Assembly (NCBI RefSeq): GCF_016612865.1
Contig: NZ_JAENZZ010000001.1
Location: forward strand, 1,488,001 to 1,552,000
Source: Blastococcus sp. TML/M2B
GTDB taxonomy: Bacteria; Actinomycetota; Actinomycetes; Mycobacteriales; Geodermatophilaceae
Direction: 5' to 3'
Length of the DNA stretch: 64,000 bases
Below, in pieces: positions 24,979-33,925 of the stretch (within the stretch, counting starts at the first letter, position 1; each line of letters starts with the position of its first letter). A program made the translations under genes and the position numbers. Below the pieces are notes generated by a model, which was given only the letters and a program-made list of their open reading frames with translations, was not told the DNA's origin and searched no databases.

Positions 24979-26229
24979 GTGACCGGGCGGGCGGAGGGGT
25001 GCACCGTGCTGCACGTCGACATGGACGCGTTCTTCGCCAGCGTCGAGGTCCGGCGCCACCCGGAGCTGGCCGGCACCCCGGTGATCGTCGGCGGGGCGGG
25101 CAACCGCGGGGTGGTCACCTCGGCCACGTACGAGGCGCGGCGGTACGGCGTGCACGCCGCCATGCCCACCGCCCGCGCGCTGCGGCTGTGCCCCACGGCG
25201 ACCGTGCTCCCCGGCGACCTGGCGCTCTACGGCGAGGTGTCCCGCTCGGTGATGGCGCTGTTCCGCTCGATCACCCCGCTGGTGGAGCCGCTCAGCATGG
25301 ACGAGGCATTCCTCGACGTCTCCGGGTCCGGCCGGCGGCTGGGCGACGCCGCGGAGATCGGGGAGTACCTGCGCGCCCGCGTCTTCGACGAGCAGGGGAT
25401 CACCTGCTCGGTCGGCGTGGCGAGCAGCAAGTTCGTCGCCAAGCTCGCCTCCACCTCCGCCAAGCCCGACGGGATGCGGATCGTCCGGCCGGCCGAGGTC
25501 ATGGACTTCCTGCACCCGCTGCCGGTCGGCGCGCTGTGGGGCGTGGGCCCCAAGACCGAGGAGCAGCTGCTGCGGCTCGGGCTGAAGACCGTCGGCGACC
25601 TCGCGCACGTCCCGGCCCGGACGCTGCAGCGGGCGCTGGGCCCGGCCGCGGGCGGCCACCTGCACGAGCTGGCCTGGGGGCGCGACCCGCGCCGGGTGGT
25701 CCCGGACGAGCCGGAGAAGTCGACCGGCCACGAGGAGACCTTCGGTACCGACGTCGACGACCCGGCGGTCATCCACCGCGAGCTGCTGCTGCTCGCCGAG
25801 CGGACGGCGGGCCGGCTGCGGTCGGGCGGCTGGCTGGCCCGCACGGTGAGCATCAAGGTGCGCTTCGCCGACTTCGCCACGATCACCCGCAGCCGCACCC
25901 TCGACGTCCCGACCGACGTCGGGCAGGAGCTCTACGACACCGCCCGAGCGCTGTTCGACGCGCTGGGCCTCGAGCGGGCCCGCATCCGGCTGGTCGGCGT
26001 GCGCGCGGAGCGGCTGGTGGAGGCCGGGTCGGCACCCCAGCAGCTGGAGCTCGGCGCCCGCGAGCACGGCCGGCGCGACGCCGAGCTCGCCGCCGACCGC
26101 GCCGCCCGCCGGTTCGGCGCGGGAGCCGTCCGACCGGCCACCCTGCTGCACCGCGACGGTCGCCCGGGACGGTCGGGAGGGGCCGCTGCGACCCGCCCGC
26201 GACCCCCCGCGCGATACCCGGAGGGGTGA
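24979..26229 (+). CDS. dinB: DNA polymerase IV (Y family)
   Basis: A 416-residue Y-family translesion polymerase. The palm begins at LHVDMDAFFASVE with catalytic Asp14, and the second acidic pair is in PLSMDEAFLDVSG (Asp-Glu near residues 110-111). YEARRYGVHAAMP (fingers), CSVGVASSKFVAKLAS (palm) and the helix-hairpin-helix WGVGPKTEEQLLRLGLKTVGDLA (thumb) follow, then the little-finger domain. The start is the GTG at 24979 behind AGGAGAGGGG. The perfect LexA box upstream shows SOS control; in M. tuberculosis the dinB genes are not reported to be LexA-controlled, so this differs. It diverges from the GGAD-repeat gene across 254 bases with no other feature. Confidence 0.93.
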   Translation: MTGRAEGCTVLHVDMDAFFASVEVRRHPELAGTPVIVGGAGNRGVVTSATYEARRYGVHAAMPTARALRLCPTATVLPGDLALYGEVSRSVMALFRSITPLVEPLSMDEAFLDVSGSGRRLGDAAEIGEYLRARVFDEQGITCSVGVASSKFVAKLASTSAKPDGMRIVRPAEVMDFLHPLPVGALWGVGPKTEEQLLRLGLKTVGDLAHVPARTLQRALGPAAGGHLHELAWGRDPRRVVPDEPEKSTGHEETFGTDVDDPAVIHRELLLLAERTAGRLRSGGWLARTVSIKVRFADFATITRSRTLDVPTDVGQELYDTARALFDALGLERARIRLVGVRAERLVEAGSAPQQLELGAREHGRRDAELAADRAARRFGAGAVRPATLLHRDGRPGRSGGAAATRPRPPARYPEG

Positions 26230-26290
26230 CCACCGGCACATCGTCCACGGCTCGCCGTAAGGTCACCTTTCGCGCCCCGCAAAGGGCTCG

Positions 26291-26296
26291 TATCCT
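26291..26296 (+). promoter_or_regulatory. Candidate -10 element of the DUF3040 gene (TATCCT)
   Basis: TATCCT preceded by TTTCGC at 17-base spacing (26268-26273) forms a plausible promoter. Transcription near 26303 would give a leader of about 50 bases ending in the Shine-Dalgarno TGGAGG before the GTG at 26356. Confidence 0.4.
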
Positions 26297-26355
26297 CGAT
26301 GTCACCGTCGGCGGGAGCCACCGACGGCCCTGGCTCCGCCCACCTGGAGGTCGAC

Positions 26356-26766
26356 GTGCCGCTCTCCGAACACGAGCAGCGTCTGCTGGAGCAGATCGAG
26401 CGCGCCCTCGTCGACGACGATCCGAAGTTCGCCTCGTCGGTCCGCACCGGCGACCGCCGGCTGAAGGCCCGGCGCCGGCTGCAGATCGGCGCCGGTCTCG
26501 TCGTCGTCGGCTTCGCCGTCCTGGTCGGCGGCGCGGTCGCCGACTCGGTGATCCTGGGGGTGATCGGCTTCCTCATCGCCTTCGGCGGTGCCGCGCTGGC
26601 CGTCCTCCACTACAAGGCCGCCACCGGCGCCGTGGAGGCCGGGCCCGCCCCGGCCGGCGGTCGCGGTCCCGCCGGCCCCGCCCGGGCCGGTCGCGGCAGC
26701 CGCCCCGGCCGCCCGCCGCTGAAGAACCGGCTCGAGGAGCGGTTCCGCCGCCGCTACGACCAGTAG
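26356..26766 (+). CDS. DUF3040 domain membrane protein
   Basis: A 136-residue actinobacterial membrane protein of the DUF3040 family (M. tuberculosis Rv2169c is a relative, located near the same dcw cluster). The conserved N-terminus is VPLSEHEQRLLEQIERALVDDDPKFASSVR; two hydrophobic helices follow (about residues 46-65 and 66-88), then an Arg/Gly-rich tail ending ERFRRRYD. I choose the GTG at 26356 because it begins the conserved PLSEHEQ, with TGGAGG upstream, although an in-frame ATG exists at 26299. It converges on the transglutaminase gene with three bases between. Function unknown. Confidence 0.87.
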   Translation: MPLSEHEQRLLEQIERALVDDDPKFASSVRTGDRRLKARRRLQIGAGLVVVGFAVLVGGAVADSVILGVIGFLIAFGGAALAVLHYKAATGAVEAGPAPAGGRGPAGPARAGRGSRPGRPPLKNRLEERFRRRYDQ

Positions 26767-26769
26767 CCC

Positions 26770-29109
26770 TCAGCTTCCCGCACCTCCCGTCCGCAGCCGC
26801 CGCCCTCCGGGGCGGCGGCTGCGGCGCATCTCGGGCAGCCCACATGCCCATGCGGGCAGCCCCGCCCGCACCGCAGCCGGCAGCGAGGCGGGCCACGCGG
26901 TCGCCCGCAGCCGGGTCCGGCGGTCGACGCCCGCGCGCAGCTCCCGCCGGGCGGTGCGCAGCGCCTCGGCCAGCCCGTCCTCGGGGGCGGCGGCCGGCGG
27001 GCCGTAGCCGGCCAGCTCCTCGGCCCGCGCCAGCCGGCCGATCGCCGCGGCGCCTTCGGGCCCGGTCCGCCCGCCGAGCGCGGCGCCGGCCTCGCGGGGG
27101 GTCCAGGCGGGATCCCGGGCGATGCCGAGGTCGTCGGCGGTGGCCGTCAGCTCGTCCCACAGCGCCTGCGGCTCACCGGTCGCCAGGCGCCGGCGGCGCT
27201 GGAGCAGCCGGACACCGGCCGGCGCCGCCGCGGCCCCGACCAGCAGCAGGACCAGGCCTGACCGCACCGGCCACGGGTTCTCCGCGGCCGCGGGGGCGGC
27301 GTCGGGCACGGCGCCGTCGTCCGGGCCACCCCCGGGCACCAGCGGGTTGAGCGGGTCCAGCAGCAGCAGCTCGGGCGGGATCTCCGGCGCCAGCTCGGGG
27401 GCCTGCTCGGGCAGGTCCTCGGTCGCCACCCGCGGTGCCCACGGCAGGTCGGCCCGGCGGCTGACGTCGATCGGCGTGGGGTCGAACGGCACCCAGCCCA
27501 GGTCGACGAAGAAGACCTCCACCCAGGCGTGCGCGTCGTCGGTGGTGATCAGCCGGCTGCCGTCCTCCTGAGCGGTGCCCGGCGTGTAGCCCAGCGCCAC
27601 CCGGGCCGGCATGCCGGCGGCGCGCACCATGACGGCCATCGCCCCGGCGTACTGCTCGCAGTAGCCCTGCCGCTCGGCGAGGAAGTCGACCAGGTCGTCG
27701 CCGCTGGTGCCCGGGGCGGTGGAGAGGTCGTACTCGAAGCCGTTGGCGCGGTCGGTGAGGAAGTCCAGGATCGCCCGCACGCGCGCGTAACCGCCCTCCA
27801 CCCCGTCGACCAGCCGACGCACCTCGGCGGTCACCCGGGGGTCCAGGTCGGGCAGCTGGGTGAAGCGCACCAGTTCTGGGTGGCCCGGTGGGAGGGGCGG
27901 CGCGGCCTGCAGCTGCTCCGGCGAGGGCCGCACCTCCGACGCGGTCACCTCGTAGCGCCGGCCGCGGCTCGAGACGTCCGCGCCGACGACGGTGTCGGTG
28001 ACCGGGTCGAAGCGCCAGCCGTTCTCCCCGCCGGCGATGGACACCGCCTGCGGCGCGACGGGCACCGGCAGGAAGCGGTCGTCGTGCCCGACCGCCTCGA
28101 TCGTGGCGGTGACCGGCCGCCCGGACTGCGGGTAGTGGCCGGTCGGCAGCTGCGCGTTCAGCGGCAGCTGGGTCTGCGGCTCGGTCAGCGTCCAGCCGCC
28201 CTCGGTGTCGTACCGGTCGATGGTGACCGCGCGCAGGTAGCCGGGGTCGGGCACCGGTGTCTCCAGCCGGAGCAGGTCGATGGGGTCGTTGCGGGTCAGC
28301 TCGCCGGCCATCTCGGCGACCGGGTCCAGCGCCGTCCCGGTGGACCCCCCGCCCGTGCCGCCGTTGAGCGTCCCCTCGGCGAGGGTGGGCAGCGTCCCGC
28401 CGAGCAGGACCGCGACGAGCACCGCGACCCCGCCGATGCGTGCGGCCGTGCTCCCGCCGGCGCTGCGCGGCCCGCTGACCCGGCGGCCGGCGTCGAGCCG
28501 GCCGGCCTGGTCGGACCACAGCAGCAGCCCGAACCCGGCCGCGGGGCCCACGACGGGCACCAGGCCGATGTCGCCGCCGAGGGTGAACACCGGGACGCCG
28601 GCCAGGGTGAGCAGGGCCAGGCCGGCGAGCGCGCCCCGCCGGGTGACGGCGAGCAGGTCGACCAGGACCGCGACCAGCCCCACGACGCCGACGACGAGGG
28701 CGGTGAGCGAGGCGACCGGCAGCGCGGGCGCCACCTGCTCGCGGATCTCCTCCACCCCGTCGCGCAGGACGGGCAGGAGTGCCTCGACGCCGGCGCGGGT
28801 GGGGAGGAGGCCGCCGACGTCGGTGGAGCGGCGGACCAGGTGGGCGGTCAGGGCGGCGAGCTGGGCGAGCGGGACCACGGCGGTGCCGAGCACGGCGAGC
28901 ACGCGGGGGACCGGCCGGTCCGGGAAGGCGCGGGCGGCGAGCGCCGCCCCGGCGCCGCGCAGCACCAGCCCGGTGACCAGGACGACGAGGACGGCGTCGA
29001 CCACCGGGCGCAGCCAGGTGCCCGACGAGAGGACGGGGGAGAGCGCGAGTGCCCCGAGCAGCGTGGCGGCCGCCGCGACCAGCGACGCGCGCAGCTCCGC
29101 GGCCCTCAC
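26770..29109 (-). CDS. Transglutaminase-like membrane protein (TgpA-type)
   Basis: A 779-residue protein with an N-terminal block of about seven membrane helices, a large extracytoplasmic transglutaminase-like domain and one C-terminal membrane helix before an Arg-rich tail. The catalytic triad is visible: Cys in RQGYCEQYAGAMAVM, His in TTDDAHAWVEVFF and Asp in VPFDPTPID. The DUF4129-like C-terminal segment (TATADDLGIARDPAWTPREAGAAL) is typical. GTG at 29109 overlaps the DUF58 stop by four bases. It forms the MoxR-DUF58-transglutaminase operon widespread in actinobacteria, beside the dcw cluster, which suggests envelope-related proteolysis or cross-linking; target unknown. Confidence 0.88.
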   Translation of the reverse strand: MRAAELRASLVAAAATLLGALALSPVLSSGTWLRPVVDAVLVVLVTGLVLRGAGAALAARAFPDRPVPRVLAVLGTAVVPLAQLAALTAHLVRRSTDVGGLLPTRAGVEALLPVLRDGVEEIREQVAPALPVASLTALVVGVVGLVAVLVDLLAVTRRGALAGLALLTLAGVPVFTLGGDIGLVPVVGPAAGFGLLLWSDQAGRLDAGRRVSGPRSAGGSTAARIGGVAVLVAVLLGGTLPTLAEGTLNGGTGGGSTGTALDPVAEMAGELTRNDPIDLLRLETPVPDPGYLRAVTIDRYDTEGGWTLTEPQTQLPLNAQLPTGHYPQSGRPVTATIEAVGHDDRFLPVPVAPQAVSIAGGENGWRFDPVTDTVVGADVSSRGRRYEVTASEVRPSPEQLQAAPPLPPGHPELVRFTQLPDLDPRVTAEVRRLVDGVEGGYARVRAILDFLTDRANGFEYDLSTAPGTSGDDLVDFLAERQGYCEQYAGAMAVMVRAAGMPARVALGYTPGTAQEDGSRLITTDDAHAWVEVFFVDLGWVPFDPTPIDVSRRADLPWAPRVATEDLPEQAPELAPEIPPELLLLDPLNPLVPGGGPDDGAVPDAAPAAAENPWPVRSGLVLLLVGAAAAPAGVRLLQRRRRLATGEPQALWDELTATADDLGIARDPAWTPREAGAALGGRTGPEGAAAIGRLARAEELAGYGPPAAAPEDGLAEALRTARRELRAGVDRRTRLRATAWPASLPAAVRAGLPAWACGLPEMRRSRRPGGRRLRTGGAGS
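26791..26824. terminator. Hairpin at the transglutaminase 3' end, likely bidirectional terminator
   Basis: A perfect 14-base-pair stem CCGCAGCCGCCGCC / GGCGGCGGCTGCGG with loop CTCCGG lies between the convergent DUF3040 and transglutaminase genes, but inside the last 20 codons of the latter (its Arg-rich C-terminus). It would terminate DUF3040 transcripts cleanly. Confidence 0.6.
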
Positions 29110-30426
29110 CGGACCGCCCCGGCCACCGGCCGGCCGGACAGCGCGGCCCAGACGACGGCGACGGGGTCGCCCGCGCGGGCCACGGCCACCTGCCAGCCGG
29201 CGGCGCGCAGCCGGTCGGCGGACTCGTCGCGCTGGTCGGCCAGCGCGGTGCCCGCGGCCGAGCCACCGCGGCGGTGCCCGCGGACGGCGGGCAGGAAGCT
29301 GCCCAGGTCGAGCAGCACGGCCGCGCGCGGCGCCGGCCCCGGCAGGGCGCGGACCAGCTCCGCGACGTCGTCGGGGCCCAGCGCCCCGAGCAGGCAGACG
29401 ACCTGACCGTCGCCACCGATGCGGTGCAGCACCTCGAGGCCGGGGCGGAGGTCGGTGCGCGGGGAGGGCAGCAGCGTGCCCAGCCGGTCGAGCAGCCCCT
29501 CGGCCGCGGCGCCGGACGGACCGGCGCGGGAGGCGCCCGGTGCCGGCCAGCTCGCCGTCCTCGGTGACGACCCGGACCTCGTGGCCGCGCCGGCCCAGGC
29601 CGACGGCGATGCTGGCCGCCGCCTCGACCGCCCACTCCAGGCTGTCGGCGGGATCGGGGTCGTGCTGGCCGGCGATGAGGTGCGCGGGCCGGCGGGCGTC
29701 GAGCAGCACCGTGGTCCGCGCCCGCCAGGGCCGCTCCTCGAGGCGGACCTTCAGCTCGCCGGTCCGGGCGGTCGCCCGCCAGTGGACCTTCCGCAGGTCG
29801 TCGCCGCGGCGGTACTCCCGGATGCTCACGTCGTCCTCGCCGTGCACGGCGATCGCCCGGCGGGCGCCCTCGCCGCCGTGGCCGTCCAGCGTGCCCGCCG
29901 GGCTCAGCGGCTGCACCCGGGGGACGACGAGCAGCGGCGCGGTGCCGGTGCCGGCGTTGCTGCGCTCCACCAGGCCGAAGGGGTCGACGACCCGCGACCG
30001 CAGCGGGCCCAGGGCGTGGTGCCCGCGGCGGCGTGGCACGAGCGCGTAGCGCAGCTCGGTCGGGCGCCCGGAGCCCAGCCGGCTCACGGCGAAACGCGGC
30101 TCGGGACCCAGGGCGGGCGGCAGGTGCTCGGTGAGCAGCCAGGTGGCCCCGGGACGGCGGCCGGCGCTGGTCAGCGCGAGGGTGACCTCGGTGCCCTCCC
30201 CGCGGCGCACCCGCGCCGGCACCGCGGCCCGCTCGACCGACGGCCGGAACCGCTCCCGGGCGACGACCAGCGCGGAGACGAGGGGGAGGACGAGGACGAA
30301 GACGGCCAGCTGCACCACGGCCTGCTCGCCCATGGAGGCGCCCGCGGCCAGCAGCACCGCCCCGGCCGCGAGCAGCACCCACCCGCGCCGCGTCAGCGCG
30401 GTCCGCGGTCGGCCCGGCCCCGGCAC
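29106..30426 (-). CDS. DUF58 domain protein, frameshifted
   Basis: A DUF58 protein of the MoxR-linked type: two N-terminal membrane helices (WVLLAAGAVLLAAGASMGEQAVVQLAVFVLVLPLVSALV), a beta-rich region and the signature SIREYRRGDDLRKVHWRATARTGELKVR near residues 195-222. An extra base in the run 29536-29538 breaks the frame after GELAGTG; dropping it restores ASRAGPSGAAAEGLLDRL and the VWA-like remainder to a stop at 29106-29108, which overlaps the next start as GTGA. The corrected product has 439 residues, a normal length. It acts presumably as a partner of the MoxR ATPase in an envelope-associated chaperone system. Confidence 0.83.
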
Positions 30427-30431
30427 CGCCG

Positions 30432-31415
30432 TCAGCGCCCGCGGGGGACCGGCAGCGTGGCGACCAGCTCGGCCACCACGTGCTCCGCGGTGCGCCCGCC
30501 CCCGGCCGACTCCGGCGCCAGCAGCAGCCGGTGGGCCAGCACGGGGACGGCGAGCGCCTTCACGTCGTCGGCGAGCACCATGTCGCGGCCGGCCAGGGCC
30601 GCCGCGGCGCGGGCGGCGCGCAGCAGCTGCAGGCCCGCCCGGGGGGAGGCGCCCAGCCGCAGCGCGGGGGAGCGGCGGGTGCCCTCGACCAGGTCGACGA
30701 CGTAGCGGCGCACCGCCTCGGACACGTGCAGCCGGCCGACCGCCGCGATGAGGTCGCGCACCGAGGCGGCGTCGGCCACCGGCTGGAGGTCGGCCAGGGG
30801 ATCGGTGGTCGCGCGGTCGTCGAGCATCGCCAGCTCGGCGGTCCGGTCGGGGTAGCCCATCGACACCCGGGTGGTGAAGCGGTCGCGCTGGGCCTCCGGG
30901 AGGGGGTAGGTGCCCTCCATCTCCAGCGGGTTCTGCGTCGCCATGACCAGGAACGGGCGGGCCAGCTCGTAGCTGACGCCGTCCACCGTCACCTGGCGCT
31001 CTTCCATGCACTCCAGCAGCGCCGACTGCGTCTTGGGGGAGGCCCGGTTGATCTCGTCGGCCACGACCACGTTGGCGAAGATCGCGCCGGGCTTGAACTC
31101 GAACTCGCGCGACTCCTGGTCGTAGACGGCCACGCCGGTGACGTCGCTGGGCAGCAGGTCGGGCGTGAACTGGATGCGCCGGACGGTCGCGTCGACCGAG
31201 GCGGCCAGCGCCTTGGCCAGCGTGGTCTTGCCGACGCCGGGCACGTCCTCGATCAGCAGGTGGCCCTCGGCGAGCAGCGTCACCAGCGCCAGGCGGACGA
31301 CGGCGTCCTTGCCCTGGACCACGCGGCCGATGTTCGCGGCGATCCGGCCGGCCTCCGCGGCGACGTCGACGGGTGGACCGGTCAGCCCACCGGGGGTGCG
31401 TGTCGCCTCCGTCAC
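30432..31415 (-). CDS. MoxR-family AAA+ ATPase
   Basis: A 327-residue AAA+ ATPase of the MoxR family, which assembles or remodels partner proteins with VWA or DUF58 domains. Walker A is EDVPGVGKTTLAKAL, Walker B VVADEINRASPKTQSALLECMEE, and sensor 1 VMATQNPLEMEGTYPLPEAQ with the arginine finger region RDRFTTRV. Two in-frame GTG codons compete; I choose 31415 because TACCGT lies seven bases upstream on the minus strand, the spacing seen at other leaderless starts here (the alternative, 31424, overlaps that element). The gene diverges from mraZ and is followed by DUF58 and transglutaminase genes five bases apart or overlapping. Confidence 0.9.
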   Translation of the reverse strand: MTEATRTPGGLTGPPVDVAAEAGRIAANIGRVVQGKDAVVRLALVTLLAEGHLLIEDVPGVGKTTLAKALAASVDATVRRIQFTPDLLPSDVTGVAVYDQESREFEFKPGAIFANVVVADEINRASPKTQSALLECMEERQVTVDGVSYELARPFLVMATQNPLEMEGTYPLPEAQRDRFTTRVSMGYPDRTAELAMLDDRATTDPLADLQPVADAASVRDLIAAVGRLHVSEAVRRYVVDLVEGTRRSPALRLGASPRAGLQLLRAARAAAALAGRDMVLADDVKALAVPVLAHRLLLAPESAGGGRTAEHVVAELVATLPVPRGR

Positions 31416-31530
31416 CCGCCCCACGGTACGTGGCAGGCGCCTGGTCGGAGGGGTGCGCGCGGCCCCCGGGCGCCGGGGGCGGCCCGGACCGGGCGGCGCG
31501 GTGGGGAGGTGGACCGCGACACGGCGTTGA

Positions 31531-31575
31531 GTGGTGTCCAGTGGGGGCCAGTGGGTTACTGTGTCGCCTGGTGGG
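31531..31575 (+). promoter_or_regulatory. MraZ operator: 10-bp-phased GTGG repeats
   Basis: GTGGT, GTGGG, GTGGG, GTGTC and GTGGG begin at 31531, 31541, 31551, 31561 and 31571, exactly ten bases apart, with another GTGGG in phase at 31501. Known MraZ operators in Escherichia coli and mollicutes are TGGG- or GTGG-containing repeats at about ten-base spacing upstream of mraZ. The array ends 64 bases before the mraZ start, so autorepression of the dcw cluster is likely. Confidence 0.7.
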
Positions 31576-31638
31576 GAGGCAGGGACTGCTCAGGGGTCGC
31601 TGCGGAGCCGGTGGAGGACAGATGCGGGGGGTGAGCCG

Positions 31639-32073
31639 GTGTTCGTCGGCAGCTATCCCCTGCGCCTCGACGAGAAGGGCCGGCTCGCGCTGCCGGTCCG
31701 CTTCCGCGACCAGGTGGCCGACGGCATGGTGATCAAGAAGGGCCAGGAGCGCTGCGTCTACGGCCTCACCATGGCCCGCGTCGCCGAGCAGAGCGCCGCG
31801 ATGGCCGCCATGGCGCCCTCCGACACCGCCCGGGCGCGCATGGCCGCCCGCATGAGCTTCGGGTCGATGGTCGAGATCGAGCCGGACAAGACCGGCCGCA
31901 TCACCATCCCGGCGAGCCTCCGCGAGTACGCCGGGCTGGACCGCGACGTCGTCGTCGTCGGCGTGGACACCCGCTTCGAGATCTGGGACGCCGGCAACTG
32001 GGAGGCCTACGTGGCCGAGCTGGAAGCCGCCTACGCCGACATGGAGAGCGAGGGGATGCCGACGCTGTCGTGA
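31639..32073 (+). CDS. mraZ: Transcriptional regulator MraZ
   Basis: A 144-residue MraZ with two AbrB-like SpoVT domains: VFVGSYPLRLDEKGRLALPVRFRD and VEIEPDKTGRITIPASLREYAG, each with the conserved D-x-K/T-G-R-x-x-x-P core. The protein forms ring oligomers and represses its own dcw promoter. The frame is open upstream to 31531, but the GTG at 31639 (VFVGSY) is the standard start. It is the first gene of the cell wall and division cluster. Operator-like repeats lie both upstream and, inverted, downstream of it. A 342-base gap then separates it from rsmH, larger than usual. Confidence 0.93.
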   Translation: MFVGSYPLRLDEKGRLALPVRFRDQVADGMVIKKGQERCVYGLTMARVAEQSAAMAAMAPSDTARARMAARMSFGSMVEIEPDKTGRITIPASLREYAGLDRDVVVVGVDTRFEIWDAGNWEAYVAELEAAYADMESEGMPTLS

Positions 32074-32084
32074 TCCCAGGTCGC

Positions 32085-32399
32085 CCCACCCGCCCCCACC
32101 CGGGCCCCGGGAACCCGTTCGAGCCGCCTTCCCCGCGGCTCGACCGGACCAGGCCCCAGCCGCCTTCCCCGCTGCTGGGTCCACGCCCCGAGGACCGACC
32201 GGGCCGGCAGGTGCGCCCGGCCCCGCCCTCCCCGGCGGGCCGGCACCGGTGACCACCCGGCCCCGCGGGGCACCACCTGACGCTCTTCCCCGACGCCAGG
32301 CGGCGCCCCGCGGGGGACGGACCCCCTCCCCGGACCGGTTCCGCGGACGACCTGCACCCACCCGCCCCACCGCGCCCCACGATCCCCACCGCGCCCCAC
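32085..32399 (-). promoter_or_regulatory. CCCAC arrays (inverted GTGGG) in the mraZ-rsmH gap
   Basis: The 342 bases between mraZ and rsmH hold no supported gene and are strongly C-rich on the plus strand. CCCAC occurs at 32085 and 32095, and again at 32357, 32366, 32376, 32385 and 32395, spaced 9-10 bases, the last array ending 16 bases before the rsmH start. On the minus strand these are GTGGG cores with the phasing of the mraZ operator. An AGCCGCCTTCCCCGC direct repeat occurs near 32115 and 32158. Regulatory function is inference. Confidence 0.4.
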
Positions 32400-32415
32400 C
32401 GAGAGGCAGTCGACG

Positions 32416-33411
32416 ATGAGCAGCACCGGACCTGCCGAGGCGCCGGACGCGCCGCGGCCGCCGGTGCACGTGCCCGTCCTCCTCGACCGGATCACCGAGC
32501 TGCTCGCCCCGGCCTGTGCCGCCCCCGGCGCCGTGCTCGTCGACATGACCCTGGGCCTGGCCGGCCACTCGCTGGCCCTCCTTGACGCCCACCCCGGCCT
32601 GCGCCTCATCGGCCTGGACCGCGACCCCGACGCCCGCGCCGAGGCCGCCCGCCGCATCGCCGCCGCCGGCCACACCGACCGGGTCACCCTGGTCCCCGCC
32701 GTCTTCGACGAGCTGCCCGACGTCCTCGACCGCCTCGGCGTCCCCGAGGTGCAGGCGGTCCTGTTCGACCTCGGCGTCTCCTCGCTGCAGCTGGACCGCC
32801 CCGACCGCGGCTTCAGCTACTCCGCCGACGCCCCGCTGGACATGCGGATGAACCCCGAGCGCGGGCGCACCGCCGCCGAGATCGTCAACACCTACCCGGC
32901 CAAGGAGCTGGCGCGGGTGCTCCGGGTCTACGGCGAGGAGCGCTTCGCCTCCCGCATCGCCGCCGCGATCGAGCGCGAGCGCGCCCGCGAGCCCTTCACC
33001 TCCACCGCGCGGCTGGCCGACCTCGTCCGCGACGCCATCCCCGCGGCCACCCGGCGGACCGGCGGCCACCCGGCCAAGCGGACCTTCCAGGCGCTGCGCA
33101 TCGAGGTCAACGACGAGCTCGGCGTGCTCGAGCGCGCGCTGCCGGCCGCGATCGAGGCGCTCGCCGTCGGCGGGCGGATCGCGGTCATCACCTTCCACTC
33201 CCTCGAGGACCGCATCGTCAAGCAGACCCTCGCCGAGGGCGCCACCGACCACACCCCGCACGGCATGCCCGTGCCCCTGCCGGAGCACGGCCCCGTGCTC
33301 CGGCTCCTGACCCGTGGCGGCGAGGCCGCCACCGACGACGAGGTCGCCGCGAACTCGCGTGCGGCCTCCGCCCGCGTCCGCGCGGCCGAGCGCATCCGGA
33401 GGGCGGCATGA
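32416..33411 (+). CDS. rsmH: 16S rRNA (cytosine(1402)-N(4))-methyltransferase
   Basis: RsmH (MraW) methylates N4 of C1402 in the 16S decoding centre. The 331-residue product has [28 protein letters not shown] as the SAM motif I (usual GxGGHS reads GLAGHS), [27 protein letters not shown] and [18 protein letters not shown], all family signatures. ATG at 32416 follows GAGAGGCA. The stop overlaps ftsL as ATGA. It probably has its own promoter in the long upstream gap. Confidence 0.95.
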   Translation: MSSTGPAEAPDAPRPPVHVPVLLDRITELLAPACAAPGAVLVDMTLGLAGHSLALLDAHPGLRLIGLDRDPDARAEAARRIAAAGHTDRVTLVPAVFDELPDVLDRLGVPEVQAVLFDLGVSSLQLDRPDRGFSYSADAPLDMRMNPERGRTAAEIVNTYPAKELARVLRVYGEERFASRIAAAIERERAREPFTSTARLADLVRDAIPAATRRTGGHPAKRTFQALRIEVNDELGVLERALPAAIEALAVGGRIAVITFHSLEDRIVKQTLAEGATDHTPHGMPVPLPEHGPVLRLLTRGGEAATDDEVAANSRAASARVRAAERIRRAA

Positions 33412-33923
33412 GCAGCCGAGCCACTGCCCGCGTCCCCAGCGCCCGGGTGCCCGCCGCGCCGAGGACCTCGCCCTCGCGCCCCGTGCCCCGGACGGCGCCG
33501 CGCACCGCCCGCCCCCAGCTGAGCGTGGTCGCCCCGCCGGCGCCGCGCGCCCGCCGCCGCCCGCGCACGGCGCTGCGGCACCGGCGCGCGCCGTTCGTGC
33601 TGCTCGTCGTGGCCCTGCTGGCCGGCACCACCCTCGGCCTGCTGGTGCTCAACACCGCGATCGCCGTCGACTCCCTGGAGGCCACCCGGCTGCGCGCCGA
33701 CAACGCCGCGCGGGCGCAGGAGGTCGCGCTCCTCCAGCAGCAGGTCATCGCCGGCGGCACCTCGGCCGCCATCGCCACGGCCGCCGTCGCCGCCGGGCTG
33801 GTCCCCGCCGGACCGGCCGCCTACCTGGTGCTCGACGCCGACGGCTCGGCCGTGCTCCGCGGGGAGCCGGCGCCCGCCGAGGCGCCCGAGCCGCCGGTGG
33901 AGACCCCCGCGGGCGGTAACTGA
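33408..33923 (+). CDS. ftsL: Cell division protein FtsL-like
   Basis: A 171-residue bitopic protein: about 60 residues of basic, Pro/Arg-rich cytoplasmic tail, one membrane helix ([23 protein letters not shown], near residues 63-85), then a short coiled-coil-like segment ([28 protein letters not shown]) and an acidic/Pro tail. This layout and its place between rsmH and ftsI identify FtsL, the septal scaffold that works with FtsQ and FtsB (DivIC) to activate FtsWI. Sequence conservation is low, as usual. ATG overlaps the rsmH stop by four bases. Confidence 0.85.
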   Translation: MSSRATARVPSARVPAAPRTSPSRPVPRTAPRTARPQLSVVAPPAPRARRRPRTALRHRRAPFVLLVVALLAGTTLGLLVLNTAIAVDSLEATRLRADNAARAQEVALLQQQVIAGGTSAAIATAAVAAGLVPAGPAAYLVLDADGSAVLRGEPAPAEAPEPPVETPAGGN

Positions 33924-33925
33924 CC

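Noticed and set aside
32070-32252. Pro-rich 60-codon frame between mraZ and rsmH
   Set aside because: Low-complexity product without a start signal or family; the base composition bias explains it.
26770-33288. A 2,172-codon open frame on the minus strand spanning transglutaminase, moxR and into rsmH
   Set aside because: It arises from GC-rich codon bias; only its first part in the transglutaminase and DUF58 frame matches families, and the rest is antisense to mraZ and rsmH.
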